The position numbers and the translations under genes were made by a program. A DNA stretch of 64,000 bases from Parvicella sp964387945 (GTDB taxonomy: Bacteria; Bacteroidota; Bacteroidia; Flavobacteriales_D; Parvicellaceae), in the NCBI GenBank assembly GCA_964387945.1, contig CAYLYX010000005.1:124001-188000 (forward strand), given 5' to 3'. How positions within the stretch are numbered: position 1 is the stretch's first letter; every line of letters starts with the position of its first letter. The notes under the pieces were generated by a model. The model saw nothing but the letters and a program-made list of their open reading frames with translations, was not told the DNA's origin and made no database searches. Shown here in pieces: positions 1-9,123 of this stretch.

Positions 1-2
1 TC

Positions 3-530
3 CAGGTAGACATCAAACTTAACTATAACGGAGAGCTAACATTTGTTTATCCATCATTCGATGAGCGCTGGGATGTAACCGTTTGTCCGGACGGTATGGT
101 ACAAGACAATACCACCTTCAAAAAGTACCCGTATCTATTCTGGGAAGGAAAGTATCACTCATCTGTTCTGGGAGACATTGATTACGGATTTGTAGTACAA
201 AATGCAGAACTAGTTCCTTTTTTGGAGGATAAGTTAAGCGAAATAGGGCTTAACGCCACTGAGATAACGGACTTTATTACTTTTTGGGTGCCGTTACTAA
301 ACGAAAAGCAATACGCGATTAAATTCTACCAACAAGACGCTTGCAATTCCCTTGCTACGTATGATGTTTTTCCTGTTCCCGACAACTTTCTGAGACTCTA
401 CGTAACCTTTGAAGCAGTAAATGGTCAGGTTAATCTTCTGACACCCACACTCCATTCGATCAGCAGAACTGGTTTCACGCTAGTGGAGTGGGGAGGCATG
501 ATTCTTAATGAAGAGGTGGCGGAAGAGTGA
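3..530 (+). CDS. C-terminal part of an unrecognised protein (5' end outside window)
   Basis: The reading frame is open from the left edge of the window, so this is the 3' part of a longer gene; the first ATG at 96 is internal. About 175 residues are visible. They are acidic and rich in aromatic residues (for example YPYLFWEGK near the visible start) and contain no obvious membrane segment. The stop codon overlaps the next ORF by a few bases. I do not recognise the family and assign no function. Confidence 0.75.
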   Translation, partial: QVDIKLNYNGELTFVYPSFDERWDVTVCPDGMVQDNTTFKKYPYLFWEGKYHSSVLGDIDYGFVVQNAELVPFLEDKLSEIGLNATEITDFITFWVPLLNEKQYAIKFYQQDACNSLATYDVFPVPDNFLRLYVTFEAVNGQVNLLTPTLHSISRTGFTLVEWGGMILNEEVAEE

Positions 531-589
531 GCGTAAATTTTGTAATTGATGCTTTCTGCGTTAACTTTGAGAGGTTGAATCAAGTGATC

Positions 590-2845
590 TTGAAAAAAGC
601 AATCTACCTCATATTATTCTTCCTGCCGTTTGCTACGATAGCTCAGAATGCAAAACAATTTATCGAATATGCAGATGAAAACTTTGAACTGGGAGATTAT
701 TATGGTGCATCCCTTTATTATAAAAAGGCGATGGACCTAGATAGCGTCAACATTCATTTGTTGTACAAATATGCTACCGCTCTAAGGATGTACAATAACT
801 ACTCAGGTGCTGAATACTATTACTACAAAATTACGGACAAAGATAAGGGTGGAAGAATCTACCCGGATGCAGTCTATTGGTTGGCGCATATGCAAAAATT
901 CAATGCAGACTATCAGGAAGCTAGAAAATCATTTAAGCGAGCAAAATCTACATTCGGAAAGAATAAAAAGTCATACGAATATTTGAAGTCAAAACAGGAA
1001 GTGTCCAGTTGCAGCTATGCTAGGAAAAACTATACCGATAGTATTCCCAACTGCACAGTTAAAAATGCTGGTGCTGGTATCAACACAACAGACTCTGAGT
1101 TTAGTGCCTATCCGGTGAATGGAGAATTATTTTTTAGTTCACTGCGATCCGATAAAATGGGAGAAGAATTGGAGGTCTTTTCTCCAACCGACTATAAGTT
1201 AGCCATTTACAACGCAGAGGAAATTGATTTTTGGCAAACCAAATCAAAGTTACCAGCTGAGATCAACGCGTCTCAATTGCATAACGCGAATGGGTGTCTC
1301 AGTCCAGATCAAAAGAAATTTTACTTCACCCGCTGTGATAGCCTCTCGGATTGCAAAATCTACGTGAGTGAATTCAAAAATGGAAAATGGGAATCCCCCA
1401 CTCCACTTTCCGAAAAGATTAATCACCCAAAGGCAAAGCGAACTACTCAACCAAACATTGCAACAATCGGTGATCAAACGTTTCTGTTATTTGTTTCTGA
1501 TCGTCCGGGTGGTGAAGGAGACCTAGATATTTGGTACAGCGAAATCCTTGATGCAGGTACCTTTGGTAAAGCTAAGAATGCAGGAAGTAAGGTAAACACT
1601 TTGGACCCTGATATCACTCCCTACTACCACAACGAATCCCAAACTTTGTATTTTTCATCCACATGGCATAAGGGCTTTGGAGGGTTTGATGTGTTTAGTT
1701 CGAAAGGAGTTTTGGATAGTTTGGGAGAACCTGAAAACTTGCTCGCACCCATTAATACACAGTGGAATGATCTGTATTATGTACTCGATAGTTCAGAGAC
1801 AAAAGGCTACCTAACTTCAAATCGGCTAGGAGTTTTTTATAAAAAAGGGCCTACTTGCTGCAACGACATCTGGGAAGTTGATTTCAAAAAGCCAGAAGAT
1901 GTCGCAAAAAATGAGATTAAAAATCTGGATGATCTCAATAAGTTTTTGCCGGTGACGCTTTACTTTCATAACGATAGGCCGGGACCTAAGAGTTTAGACA
2001 CAACGGTTAATGATAATTATCTGACTACCTATGATAAGTATAAAGCGCTTCAAGGCACTTATCGTGATGAGTATAGTAAAGGATTGAAGGATGACCAAAA
2101 AGAAGAAGCCATTCTGGATATTGACGACTACTTTAAAAACTACGTGGATAAAGGAGTGGAAGACTTGGAGTTGTTTACCAAACTTCTGCTCATTGAATTA
2201 GAGAAAGGAGAAAAAATTGAAGTCACGATTAAAGGTTTTGCCAGTCCGCTAGCAAAAACCGAGTATAACGTCAACTTGACCAAACGAAGAATTTCCACCC
2301 TGGTTAATTACTTGAGGGCCTATGGTGATGGTGAGTTCAATGCCTACATAGATAAAACAGCTGCTAATGGAGGTGAGCTCACTTTTCTTAAGATTCCTTT
2401 TGGTGAGTACACTGCCAATGCAAATGTAAGTGATGATTATTACGACCAACGCAACTCCATTTACAACAGAAGTGCTGCGTTAGAAAGAAAAATTGAGATT
2501 CAATCGGTTACATATGCTGAAAAGGATAGTGTTTTTGCTGGTTTGACGGTTGCTTCCGGAACATTTGATTTTGGAAAAGTCAAACAGGGCGGAGTCGTTC
2601 ATCACACGTTTAAGATCGAAAATACTGGAAATAAAAACCTGATTATTAGTGAGGTCGTTACGGAATGTCAGTGCATTAGCACAACGTTCTCTTCAAGTCC
2701 AATCGCTCCAGGAGAAATCGGAGAAGTAGAGCTATCTTTTGACACCAAAGATCTTGTAGGTAAACAAGTTAAATCGATCACGGTACTGGCCGATGCCTTT
2801 CCAGGCACCAAACGATTGGTTGTGACCGCTGAGGTACAGGAATAA
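590..2845 (+). CDS. TPR / PD40 propeller / OmpA-like / DUF1573 envelope protein
   Basis: Predicted exported cell-envelope protein. The frame is open from GTG 527, but TTG 590 (or GTG 584) gives a clean signal peptide beginning MKKAIYLILFF and ending near the first TIAQ, so I prefer one of these. Domain order: TPR-like helices (about residues 20-150), a PD40/WD40-like beta-propeller with SPDQKKFYFTR-type strands (about 165-450), an OmpA-like peptidoglycan-binding region (GFASPLAKTEYNVNLTKRR, ending AALERKIEI), and a C-terminal DUF1573 Ig-like domain (GTFDFGKVKQGG to the end). The first three domains resemble the T9SS protein PorE. The DUF1573 extension is unusual. A role in anchoring an envelope complex to peptidoglycan is an inference. 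Confidence 0.8.
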   Translation: MKKAIYLILFFLPFATIAQNAKQFIEYADENFELGDYYGASLYYKKAMDLDSVNIHLLYKYATALRMYNNYSGAEYYYYKITDKDKGGRIYPDAVYWLAHMQKFNADYQEARKSFKRAKSTFGKNKKSYEYLKSKQEVSSCSYARKNYTDSIPNCTVKNAGAGINTTDSEFSAYPVNGELFFSSLRSDKMGEELEVFSPTDYKLAIYNAEEIDFWQTKSKLPAEINASQLHNANGCLSPDQKKFYFTRCDSLSDCKIYVSEFKNGKWESPTPLSEKINHPKAKRTTQPNIATIGDQTFLLFVSDRPGGEGDLDIWYSEILDAGTFGKAKNAGSKVNTLDPDITPYYHNESQTLYFSSTWHKGFGGFDVFSSKGVLDSLGEPENLLAPINTQWNDLYYVLDSSETKGYLTSNRLGVFYKKGPTCCNDIWEVDFKKPEDVAKNEIKNLDDLNKFLPVTLYFHNDRPGPKSLDTTVNDNYLTTYDKYKALQGTYRDEYSKGLKDDQKEEAILDIDDYFKNYVDKGVEDLELFTKLLLIELEKGEKIEVTIKGFASPLAKTEYNVNLTKRRISTLVNYLRAYGDGEFNAYIDKTAANGGELTFLKIPFGEYTANANVSDDYYDQRNSIYNRSAALERKIEIQSVTYAEKDSVFAGLTVASGTFDFGKVKQGGVVHHTFKIENTGNKNLIISEVVTECQCISTTFSSSPIAPGEIGEVELSFDTKDLVGKQVKSITVLADAFPGTKRLVVTAEVQE

Positions 2846-2849
2846 AAAA

Positions 2850-2880
2850 AGCCTTCCTACTTGGAAGGCTAGTATTTTTT
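2850..2880. terminator. Bidirectional intrinsic terminator
   Basis: An 8-bp stem AGCCTTCC/GGAAGGCT with loop TACTT lies between two convergent genes. It has an A-run on the left and a T-run on the right, so it can stop transcription from either side. Confidence 0.85.
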
Positions 2881-2896
2881 GAAGAATAAAATAGTC

Positions 2897-3271
2897 TTAT
2901 CCATTGGGTTGCATTGGTACAAAGAAAAACTCTTCTCGTATAATTTTCCCATTTTCTACCTGATAAAGAGCGATTTCATCCATTACCGTTCTCATTCCAC
3001 CTTTGAAAGTAACGTCCATTTTCATTGCAACTGAAAAATGATCTTTCGCTACAACTGGTTCGGTCACTTCCATTCCGTGCATTTCTTCACACATTTCTTG
3101 AAACTGCTGCCCTTTCATTTTAACGGCATCAAGTCCTTCTACTACCTTTACAGGAGCTCCATCTGGTTCAACGCTCACAATATTGTCTGCATAGAGTTCG
3201 TTCATCGCGGTTTCGAATTGAAAACCTCTACATAATTCTACAAGTCGATTGGCTACTTCATTTGTTGTCAT
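2897..3271 (-). CDS. SnoaL-like / nuclear transport factor 2-fold protein
   Basis: A 124-residue soluble protein beginning MTTNEVANRLVELCRG. The ATG at 3271 is preferred over the open frame that runs up to 3355, because the upstream residues are low quality and the family starts about here. Length, the opening helix and the closing strand pattern (DEIALYQVENGKIIREEFFF) fit the SnoaL-like polyketide-cyclase/ketosteroid-isomerase fold. Members vary widely in substrate, so no reaction is assigned. It is a single-gene unit ending at the shared bidirectional terminator, with a -7 box 25 nt upstream of the ATG. Confidence 0.7.
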   Translation of the reverse strand: MTTNEVANRLVELCRGFQFETAMNELYADNIVSVEPDGAPVKVVEGLDAVKMKGQQFQEMCEEMHGMEVTEPVVAKDHFSVAMKMDVTFKGGMRTVMDEIALYQVENGKIIREEFFFVPMQPNG

Positions 3272-3295
3272 ATCTTTAAGTTTAAATTGTTTGTT

Positions 3296-3303
3296 CAAAT
3301 TTA
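3296..3303 (-). promoter_or_regulatory. -7 promoter box (TAAATTTG) for the SnoaL-like gene
   Basis: Exact match on the minus strand to the Bacteroidota -7 consensus TAnnTTTG, 24 nt upstream of the ATG at 3271. No clear -33 TTTG is seen. Confidence 0.45.
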
Positions 3304-3386
3304 TTTTTAATCGAACAGACAGAAGTGGTGTTTTTCCGCCATCGTTAAGGGGCAAATTTGCCCTTTATTTGAATAGATAAAGACAC

Positions 3387-3420
3387 AAAAAAGCCCCATC
3401 ACTTTGAAGCGATGGGGGCT
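3387..3420 (-). terminator. Terminator of the M43 metalloprotease gene
   Basis: On the minus strand a stem made from AGCCCCCATC and GATGGGGCT (one bulged base) is followed by a T-run, about 25 nt after the protease stop codon. Confidence 0.8.
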
Positions 3421-3442
3421 GATAAAGTATTCTGCTTTAAAC

Positions 3443-6400
3443 TTACTGTTTAACCAGTCTAATTGTTTTTATTTCACCTCCAGAAATCACCTGCATCATA
3501 TAGACACCCACTTTCAGATCATTCATTTCGAGTGTCATAAATGCATCGGAAGTTTTAACCGACTTCATCAATTGTCCCAACGAATTGTAAATTCTGATTT
3601 CTTTTTCAAGCGTATTTCCTCCAAAATCAACACTTACATTGCTCTTGAACGGGTTAGGATATACAGTTGTTTCAGATAGTAAGTCTTCACTCAAACCAGA
3701 GCTGCCACCTGTTGCAATGTTTATGGTAGACTTTTCTGTCAAGTCTCCGCCATTATTTCCTATAATGATAGCTGATCCAGGGCTAGTCAACTCACAAACA
3801 ACACCATAGGTTCCAACTTCAGCTCCTATATATGCTCTCACTTCAACATCATATGTTTCACCAGCTGCGGTGAGGCCAGCATCATTTAGTGTCATTGCTC
3901 TAGTAGGACTGAATACAGTAGTAGCAGCACCTCCGCTTTGAGGTGTAAACCTGAATTCAAATTGAGTAGCTCCAGCAACAAAATTAGCATAGAAAGTTTG
4001 ACTGAACCAATTCAATGTGATACCACAGTCTTGCGACCTTAATTTGGCAGCAGGAACTCCACCTGGAGCTGTCAACTCACACACTACTCCAAAACTTCCA
4101 ATATCACTTCCAATATGAGCCCTAACTTGAACATCATAAGTTTCTCCTGTCTCAGTCAAACCAGCGTCATTTAATGTCATAGCTCTAGTAGGACTGAATA
4201 CAGTGGTAGCACCACCTCCGCTTTGAGGCGTAAACCTGAACTCAAATTGAGTAGCACCACCTACATAACTACTATAGAAAATATCACTAAAGGACCCAAC
4301 GGTAATACCGCAGTCTTGTGATCTTAACTGTGCATCTGGAACGCCTCCAGGCGAGGATAGCTCAAAGGCAGTTGCATAAGAGCCTACATCTCCACCAACA
4401 TGCGCTCTCACCTGTACATCGTATGTTTCGTTCAAATCTAGTAAACCTGCCTCAGCTAAGGTTAACCTTCTATCTGGCATAATTACTGAAACTGGTCCTC
4501 CTCCGCTCTGTGGAGTAAATTGCCATTCATATTGTGTTGCATTCGAAACATGGGTAGAATAAAAGTTTTGGTTCAATGTTGCCATTGTTTTCCCTCTATC
4601 CTTCCATCTTAGATAAGCGTTTGGAACAACCGCACAACTCTGAATCTCTACCACTACATCCTGATCATCTGGACATACACCAGCAGTAGTGTACGTTACC
4701 GTATAAGACTGGGCTGTAGAAGCTGACACATCAATCTCACCTGTACTTCCATTAATTACTAAACCAGCTGGATCGAATGTAAAAGTTCCTCCAGCATCTC
4801 CTGTAATGGTTGGAGTTGGATCAGAATCGCTCTGACAATAAGAAGCTGCATCATAATTGAAACTAGCATCATCCACATCGGTTACATTCAACGTAATCTC
4901 ATTACATATTCCTGGAGTAACACATCCACCTTCACCTCTCACGAAATAGGTTGTAGAAGGACCAGATGGTGTAACGTCAAAGCTACTACCCGATGTAGTA
5001 GTCACTTGAGTTCCTCCACAAGAACCTGTATAAACAACCCACTGAGACGCGCTATTTAGATCTCCAGTAATGTCAATCGTTGCGCTGCCTCCATCACAAA
5101 CCGACCCGACTCCAGATAGTACTGGAAAATCGGGATCAGTACAAGTTGAACTTACCATTACGGCATATTCCTCTACTTCCCCGTATTGCGGATTATAACA
5201 CGAACCAGAAATAGTATTTCCGAACCAATCTACTGTAACTCTCATTCTTAGGTAAGTGTCTAACGTTACACCCGATGACGGAACCGAAACAACTCCTGAG
5301 AAACTCACATCACTTGTACCCGAAAAAACATTTTCATTGGCATCTTCAAAATCTCCATCGTTGTTATAATCTATCCATACTTCTATGTCCTGATTGTTTG
5401 CAGGTCCTAATTCTATATTCAAATCATAATCTGAACCAGCTGTTAAGTCTGTTTTAAAAGCACAAGTTCTGTCATGATAACCTTCATCATTTTGACTTGT
5501 TCCTGATACTACATGAATCGTGTTGAATTCGAAGTCAGTAATTCCCATTCCAAAACTATTTGGTGTCGTATAATCTACCGAACAAGTTGCAGCTATTGGT
5601 CCAGTTTCTGTAGGAGCTGTTCCTCCTAATGAAGTAATCAACCCTGGTCTTTCCAACTCAAGCGCTGCACGCATTCTATCCTTTTGATCAGAAGTAAAAC
5701 GATCCTGACAATCATCTGAAGAATAAGCCATGAAGTTATTGTAAACAGTAGAACCGCTTACACCATGACATGTATTTTGAATCGCATCGCAATCGCTATC
5801 ATCTCTTCGGTGTGCATCTGTATCTGCACACAAATCTCCATCTGTAGTTGGATCTCCATTTGCAGGACATTGATCGGCCGTACCATCGCCATCTCCATCA
5901 TCTCCTTGGAACGTATGGTACAAATCCAAACCGTGTCCAAGTTCATGAATAGTGGTCACGTTATAGTTAGTGTATGATTTTAAGTTGTAGCCAAGTGCTC
6001 CGGTTGGATCATAACCAAACGCATTGTAAAGAACGACCGCACCGTCTACACTCGAAGAAGCTCCTGGGAAATAGGCATAACCTTGAGTCCCTGCTCCTCC
6101 GTCATTCCCGTCAATTTCAGAAACAACCCAAATATTATAATACGTATAGTTATCCCACTTACTTAGTGCTTTCACATCCGTCTCGTTTGCGTCTGTAATA
6201 CCATCTGTTGAGTATCCTGAAACACCAGTTCCGTTAATTCTATTAATACCATCCGTTGCACTACAATTTTCATCCCTTGCAGCAAGAACAAACTGAATTT
6301 CTGTATCCAAACCATTGTAACCTGTGTTGGCATAGGCATCATTCAAATTATCTATGGCACTTTGAATTTGAGCGTCTGAAATATTTGTTCCTGTACCTTC

Positions 6401-6730
6401 TGCCTCTCCAAGGTGAATGATATGAACCACTACAGGAATAGTTACTGTACCTGACAAAGCCCTTTGAGAGGAATTATTGTTGCTTAAATAATCCATCATG
6501 CTCTGATGAAACTCCTGACGCTTTGCAGCATATGCCGGATTGTTCATCATTAAATCAATGTGCTTTTTATCGGATTTACACATTCCAGGAAATGACACTG
6601 GTGAGCCTGAGGTCCCGTTTGAGGAAACACTTGGCAAACTGCGTACATTACTAGAATAAAGAGGAGATCCTTGTGCTCTGTATTGACCTAAACAAGCCAA
6701 CAAAAGCGGAATAAGTAATAATTGTCTCAT
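3443..6730 (-). CDS. Secreted M43-family metalloprotease with GEVED domain, three 95-aa repeats and T9SS type A sorting domain
   Basis: Exported zinc protease of 1,095 residues. An N-terminal signal peptide (about 1-20) is followed by a pappalysin-type M43 catalytic domain with zinc motif HELGHGLDLYH at about 262-272 and a Met-turn region NNFMAYSS near 333. Then come a GEVED-type domain (GEVEEYAV near 520), Ig-like segments, three tandem 95-residue modules, and a C-terminal T9SS type A domain (VYPNPF ... GVYMMQV ... RLVKQ). The signal peptide contains LLAC, which also fits a lipobox, but type A cargo normally uses signal peptidase I. The product is probably released or surface-attached through T9SS and digests external protein. 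It is a single-gene transcript with its own terminator. Confidence 0.9.
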   Translation of the reverse strand: MRQLLLIPLLLACLGQYRAQGSPLYSSNVRSLPSVSSNGTSGSPVSFPGMCKSDKKHIDLMMNNPAYAAKRQEFHQSMMDYLSNNNSSQRALSGTVTIPVVVHIIHLGEAEGTGTNISDAQIQSAIDNLNDAYANTGYNGLDTEIQFVLAARDENCSATDGINRINGTGVSGYSTDGITDANETDVKALSKWDNYTYYNIWVVSEIDGNDGGAGTQGYAYFPGASSSVDGAVVLYNAFGYDPTGALGYNLKSYTNYNVTTIHELGHGLDLYHTFQGDDGDGDGTADQCPANGDPTTDGDLCADTDAHRRDDSDCDAIQNTCHGVSGSTVYNNFMAYSSDDCQDRFTSDQKDRMRAALELERPGLITSLGGTAPTETGPIAATCSVDYTTPNSFGMGITDFEFNTIHVVSGTSQNDEGYHDRTCAFKTDLTAGSDYDLNIELGPANNQDIEVWIDYNNDGDFEDANENVFSGTSDVSFSGVVSVPSSGVTLDTYLRMRVTVDWFGNTISGSCYNPQYGEVEEYAVMVSSTCTDPDFPVLSGVGSVCDGGSATIDITGDLNSASQWVVYTGSCGGTQVTTTSGSSFDVTPSGPSTTYFVRGEGGCVTPGICNEITLNVTDVDDASFNYDAASYCQSDSDPTPTITGDAGGTFTFDPAGLVINGSTGEIDVSASTAQSYTVTYTTAGVCPDDQDVVVEIQSCAVVPNAYLRWKDRGKTMATLNQNFYSTHVSNATQYEWQFTPQSGGGPVSVIMPDRRLTLAEAGLLDLNETYDVQVRAHVGGDVGSYATAFELSSPGGVPDAQLRSQDCGITVGSFSDIFYSSYVGGATQFEFRFTPQSGGGATTVFSPTRAMTLNDAGLTETGETYDVQVRAHIGSDIGSFGVVCELTAPGGVPAAKLRSQDCGITLNWFSQTFYANFVAGATQFEFRFTPQSGGAATTVFSPTRAMTLNDAGLTAAGETYDVEVRAYIGAEVGTYGVVCELTSPGSAIIIGNNGGDLTEKSTINIATGGSSGLSEDLLSETTVYPNPFKSNVSVDFGGNTLEKEIRIYNSLGQLMKSVKTSDAFMTLEMNDLKVGVYMMQVISGGEIKTIRLVKQ
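3773..4627 (-). repeat. Three tandem 285-bp coding repeats in the metalloprotease gene
   Basis: Three units of 95 codons each, starting VPNAYLR, VPDAQLR and VPAAKLR and ending near ELSSPGG, ELTAPGG and ELTSPGS. Units 2 and 3 share long nearly identical DNA stretches around the FTPQSGG and SPTRAMTLNDAGL segments. Unit 1 is more diverged, which suggests a recent duplication of the last two. Confidence 0.85.
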
Positions 6731-6824
6731 ACTGTAGATTAAGGTTAATTTAATTGGTTAAACATTAGTTAGGCTCAAATTAGTAAAAAAACGTTTGATA
6801 ACAGATCGTTTTTATATGAACACA

Positions 6825-6854
6825 TAAAAAAAGGCGACCAATGAAGGTCGCCTT
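6825..6854 (-). terminator. Terminator of the five-gene nrnA-gldI operon
   Basis: A perfect 9-bp stem AAGGCGACC/GGTCGCCTT with a 6-nt loop is followed on the minus strand by a T-run. It lies 25 nt after the DUF5723 stop codon. Confidence 0.85.
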
Positions 6855-6879
6855 AATTTCTCTGGGTATTTAGTTGCAA

Positions 6880-8373
6880 CTAGAATCTAAACCTCATGAA
6901 TCCTGTGCTCAACGATAGCGTAGGACCATTTTGCGTAAAGAAGGTAATGGCGTCACGTGAGGCGATACCTGCTTCCCAAGTTCCTTTTTTAGTGATCACC
7001 GTCAATCCTAGTGGAATTGAGAAATCATAATTACCTCCAGTCATGAAACCTGCTGAAAGTCTTAACCATGGAATTGGTTTAATATCACCACCTACTCCTA
7101 TGATTGCTCTTTCTAGACTCGCTGGAGACTCATCGTTCATCGGAGCTATCACATCAAAACCAACTTGAGCAATTTCTCCAATTAAATAACTTGCTCCGAA
7201 TCTGAAATTGGTGTTTAACTTTTGCTTCAGCTCTTGCTCTCCATCCCAAACAAAAACACCGTCTTCACCAGATAGATTAGAGATGGTTTGATATACATTA
7301 TAACTATTCAATCCTTCTGAATCGGTATCAATCACTAGCGTATCCTTCATTGAATAAACATTACCCTTCCAGGTCATTGAACCTACATTCGTTAATGCAA
7401 CTGCTACCTTAAGTTTATTTTTGATAAGTAAATCTAATCCAAAGTCCATTCCGAAACCTCCTCCAACACTGTTAGGTAATCCGCCACTTTGCGTAATCGT
7501 TGATGGGTTTTGAGCAGCTGCTGTGCCGTAGTCAATATCAAAAAAAGGCGTTATGGATGAGAATGCAGATAGGTTATTGTTTTCGCTTTTAACATCAACC
7601 ATGGCAAATCCTTGAATGTACTTTAATCCAATACCTCCAAAAATTTCAATCTCATCGTCTTTACCAAAGATCTTTCGTCCGTAGCTTAAGTTGTACTCTC
7701 TCGTCCAAGATGCTCTCATTTCACTTCCGTTGAGGATTTCTCCAATCATGCTTGGTACATTAACAAACCCATTGGCTACATTGGAAATAGAATCTGGATC
7801 TTGTATGTTATAATTCTCAATAACTGTAGTATCCATGGAAGATGGATCTACATAAACCAACGAATCAAAGTAGGGAGCAAATTTCCCCATGAAAAGCATG
7901 TCTGATGTGGTTTCATTTAACCTAGCGTAGGTGCTGAAGTTGTCATTAATTCTAAAGGCAATACCTCCAAAACCTTCACTCGTAAAAGCGAATCCAAACG
8001 AACCCATATCTACGTTGAGTGCCATTCCGTTATAGGCAAAATCCCTACCTGCCTGACGTTTTTCGTCAATGGTCCAGTCCTCTGTACTTTTGTTCTGAAT
8101 AATTGATTTGAACTCTTGTCTTAGCTCATCCTTGGTGAGTGCTTCCGAGTGAATCGAAAATGTCATTTCGGTAAGACCCATGGTAAAATGTTTTTCTTCA
8201 AACTCTGCATCCCAACCTAAGTTAGCAGGATTGATACCACACGCTTGGTAATCTGTAACAAACGAAGTAGCACCTCCCCTTCCCGTGGAAGTAAAAGAGC
8301 TAATTTCATACTGCGCAAAGGAACTGATCGTTCCAGCACAAAGTAGTAAAGTAAATAGTTTTTTCATTTTCAT
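6880..8373 (-). CDS. DUF5723-like outer-membrane beta-barrel protein
   Basis: About 497 residues from the ATG at 8373 (or 8367), which gives signal peptide MKMKKLFTLLLCAGTISSFAQ; the longer frame to 8406 adds an unlikely charged extension. The mature part has repeated amphipathic strands (GRGGATSFVTDYQACGINPANLGW, FGFAFTSEGFGGIAFRI, KVAVALTNVGSMTWKG) and ends in phenylalanine-rich GFMRFRF, typical of a barrel C-terminus. It resembles the DUF5723 family of Bacteroidota, whose cargo is unknown. It is the last gene of a leftward operon and follows the DUF2071 gene by 34 nt. Confidence 0.75.
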   Translation of the reverse strand: MKMKKLFTLLLCAGTISSFAQYEISSFTSTGRGGATSFVTDYQACGINPANLGWDAEFEEKHFTMGLTEMTFSIHSEALTKDELRQEFKSIIQNKSTEDWTIDEKRQAGRDFAYNGMALNVDMGSFGFAFTSEGFGGIAFRINDNFSTYARLNETTSDMLFMGKFAPYFDSLVYVDPSSMDTTVIENYNIQDPDSISNVANGFVNVPSMIGEILNGSEMRASWTREYNLSYGRKIFGKDDEIEIFGGIGLKYIQGFAMVDVKSENNNLSAFSSITPFFDIDYGTAAAQNPSTITQSGGLPNSVGGGFGMDFGLDLLIKNKLKVAVALTNVGSMTWKGNVYSMKDTLVIDTDSEGLNSYNVYQTISNLSGEDGVFVWDGEQELKQKLNTNFRFGASYLIGEIAQVGFDVIAPMNDESPASLERAIIGVGGDIKPIPWLRLSAGFMTGGNYDFSIPLGLTVITKKGTWEAGIASRDAITFFTQNGPTLSLSTGFMRFRF

Positions 8374-8407
8374 TGGTTTGCGGACTAATTTACAATAAAT
8401 AATCAAT

Positions 8408-9118
8408 TCACTGAATCCGTTTTTTTGATTCCACTGTAATCTCAGATCCCTCTGCTAAGAATACTGATTTTGGTTCAAGGTTGTCTAAGAATGAAAAGTC
8501 TTTTCCGTATACTTTCTCAAAATCAACATCAATCTGATGCTTCGATACGTGGTAAACTTTCCACCTAGGGTGGGTCACTTCGTATTCGTTTGTACTGCTT
8601 TCACCCGCCTTTGCGTACCCCCAATAATGTTCTGTGATGAACTCTTCCTCGGAACCAACCTTAAAATCAACTTGCTCTTGGTCAGCGACCACTGAAAACT
8701 GTTGATCTTCACCTTTCTCACTCCAACCGTAGGTAAGGGAGAAATCACTTTCTCGCTGCACGAGTTCATGGTTCATTTTTCGGGTTACGTAATGCTCTTT
8801 ATAAACGGTATTCGCAATAAACGTTATGGCTCGTTTTGGAACGATCTCCCGAACAAAAACAACTCCTCTTCGTACCTCACCATCCACTTCCCGCTTGACG
8901 TAGAATCTGAGGTTAACCTCTTCAAAATTGACATGTCCTGGAACTTTAACTCCCAAAACTTTGGTGTTCTTAAAAAGAAAGCCAACGAGGCTTACATAAC
9001 AGTTACCTTCCCACAAATCAAGCTCCGTACCTAGAGGAATATGGTTCTTTAGCACTTCTTCTGGGATAACGTAATTGACCAACACTAATTTCCTCCACTC
9101 GGCTTTCAAAAAACTCAT
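8408..9118 (-). CDS. DUF2071 (YqjF-like) protein
   Basis: A 236-residue cytoplasmic protein beginning MSFLKAEWRKLVLVNYVIPEE. It shows the family pattern of an N-terminal AEWR segment, LxVNYxIPEEVL, a central YVSLVGFLF strand, VNLRFYVKRE and late WKVYHV. DUF2071/YqjF proteins have an acetoacetate-decarboxylase-like fold but no established reaction. The gene starts 5 nt after the FKBP lipoprotein gene, so co-transcription is likely. Confidence 0.85.
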   Translation of the reverse strand: MSFLKAEWRKLVLVNYVIPEEVLKNHIPLGTELDLWEGNCYVSLVGFLFKNTKVLGVKVPGHVNFEEVNLRFYVKREVDGEVRRGVVFVREIVPKRAITFIANTVYKEHYVTRKMNHELVQRESDFSLTYGWSEKGEDQQFSVVADQEQVDFKVGSEEEFITEHYWGYAKAGESSTNEYEVTHPRWKVYHVSKHQIDVDFEKVYGKDFSFLDNLEPKSVFLAEGSEITVESKKRIQ

Positions 9119-9123
9119 ACAAA

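Noticed and set aside
3773..4627. Regular repeats that could be mistaken for a CRISPR array
   Set aside because: Units are 285 bp, in frame and coding, with no spacer structure.
6787..6813. Inverted repeat AAAAACG ... CGTTTTT upstream of the metalloprotease
   Set aside because: AT-rich 7-bp arms with a 13-nt loop; too weak to call a terminator or operator.
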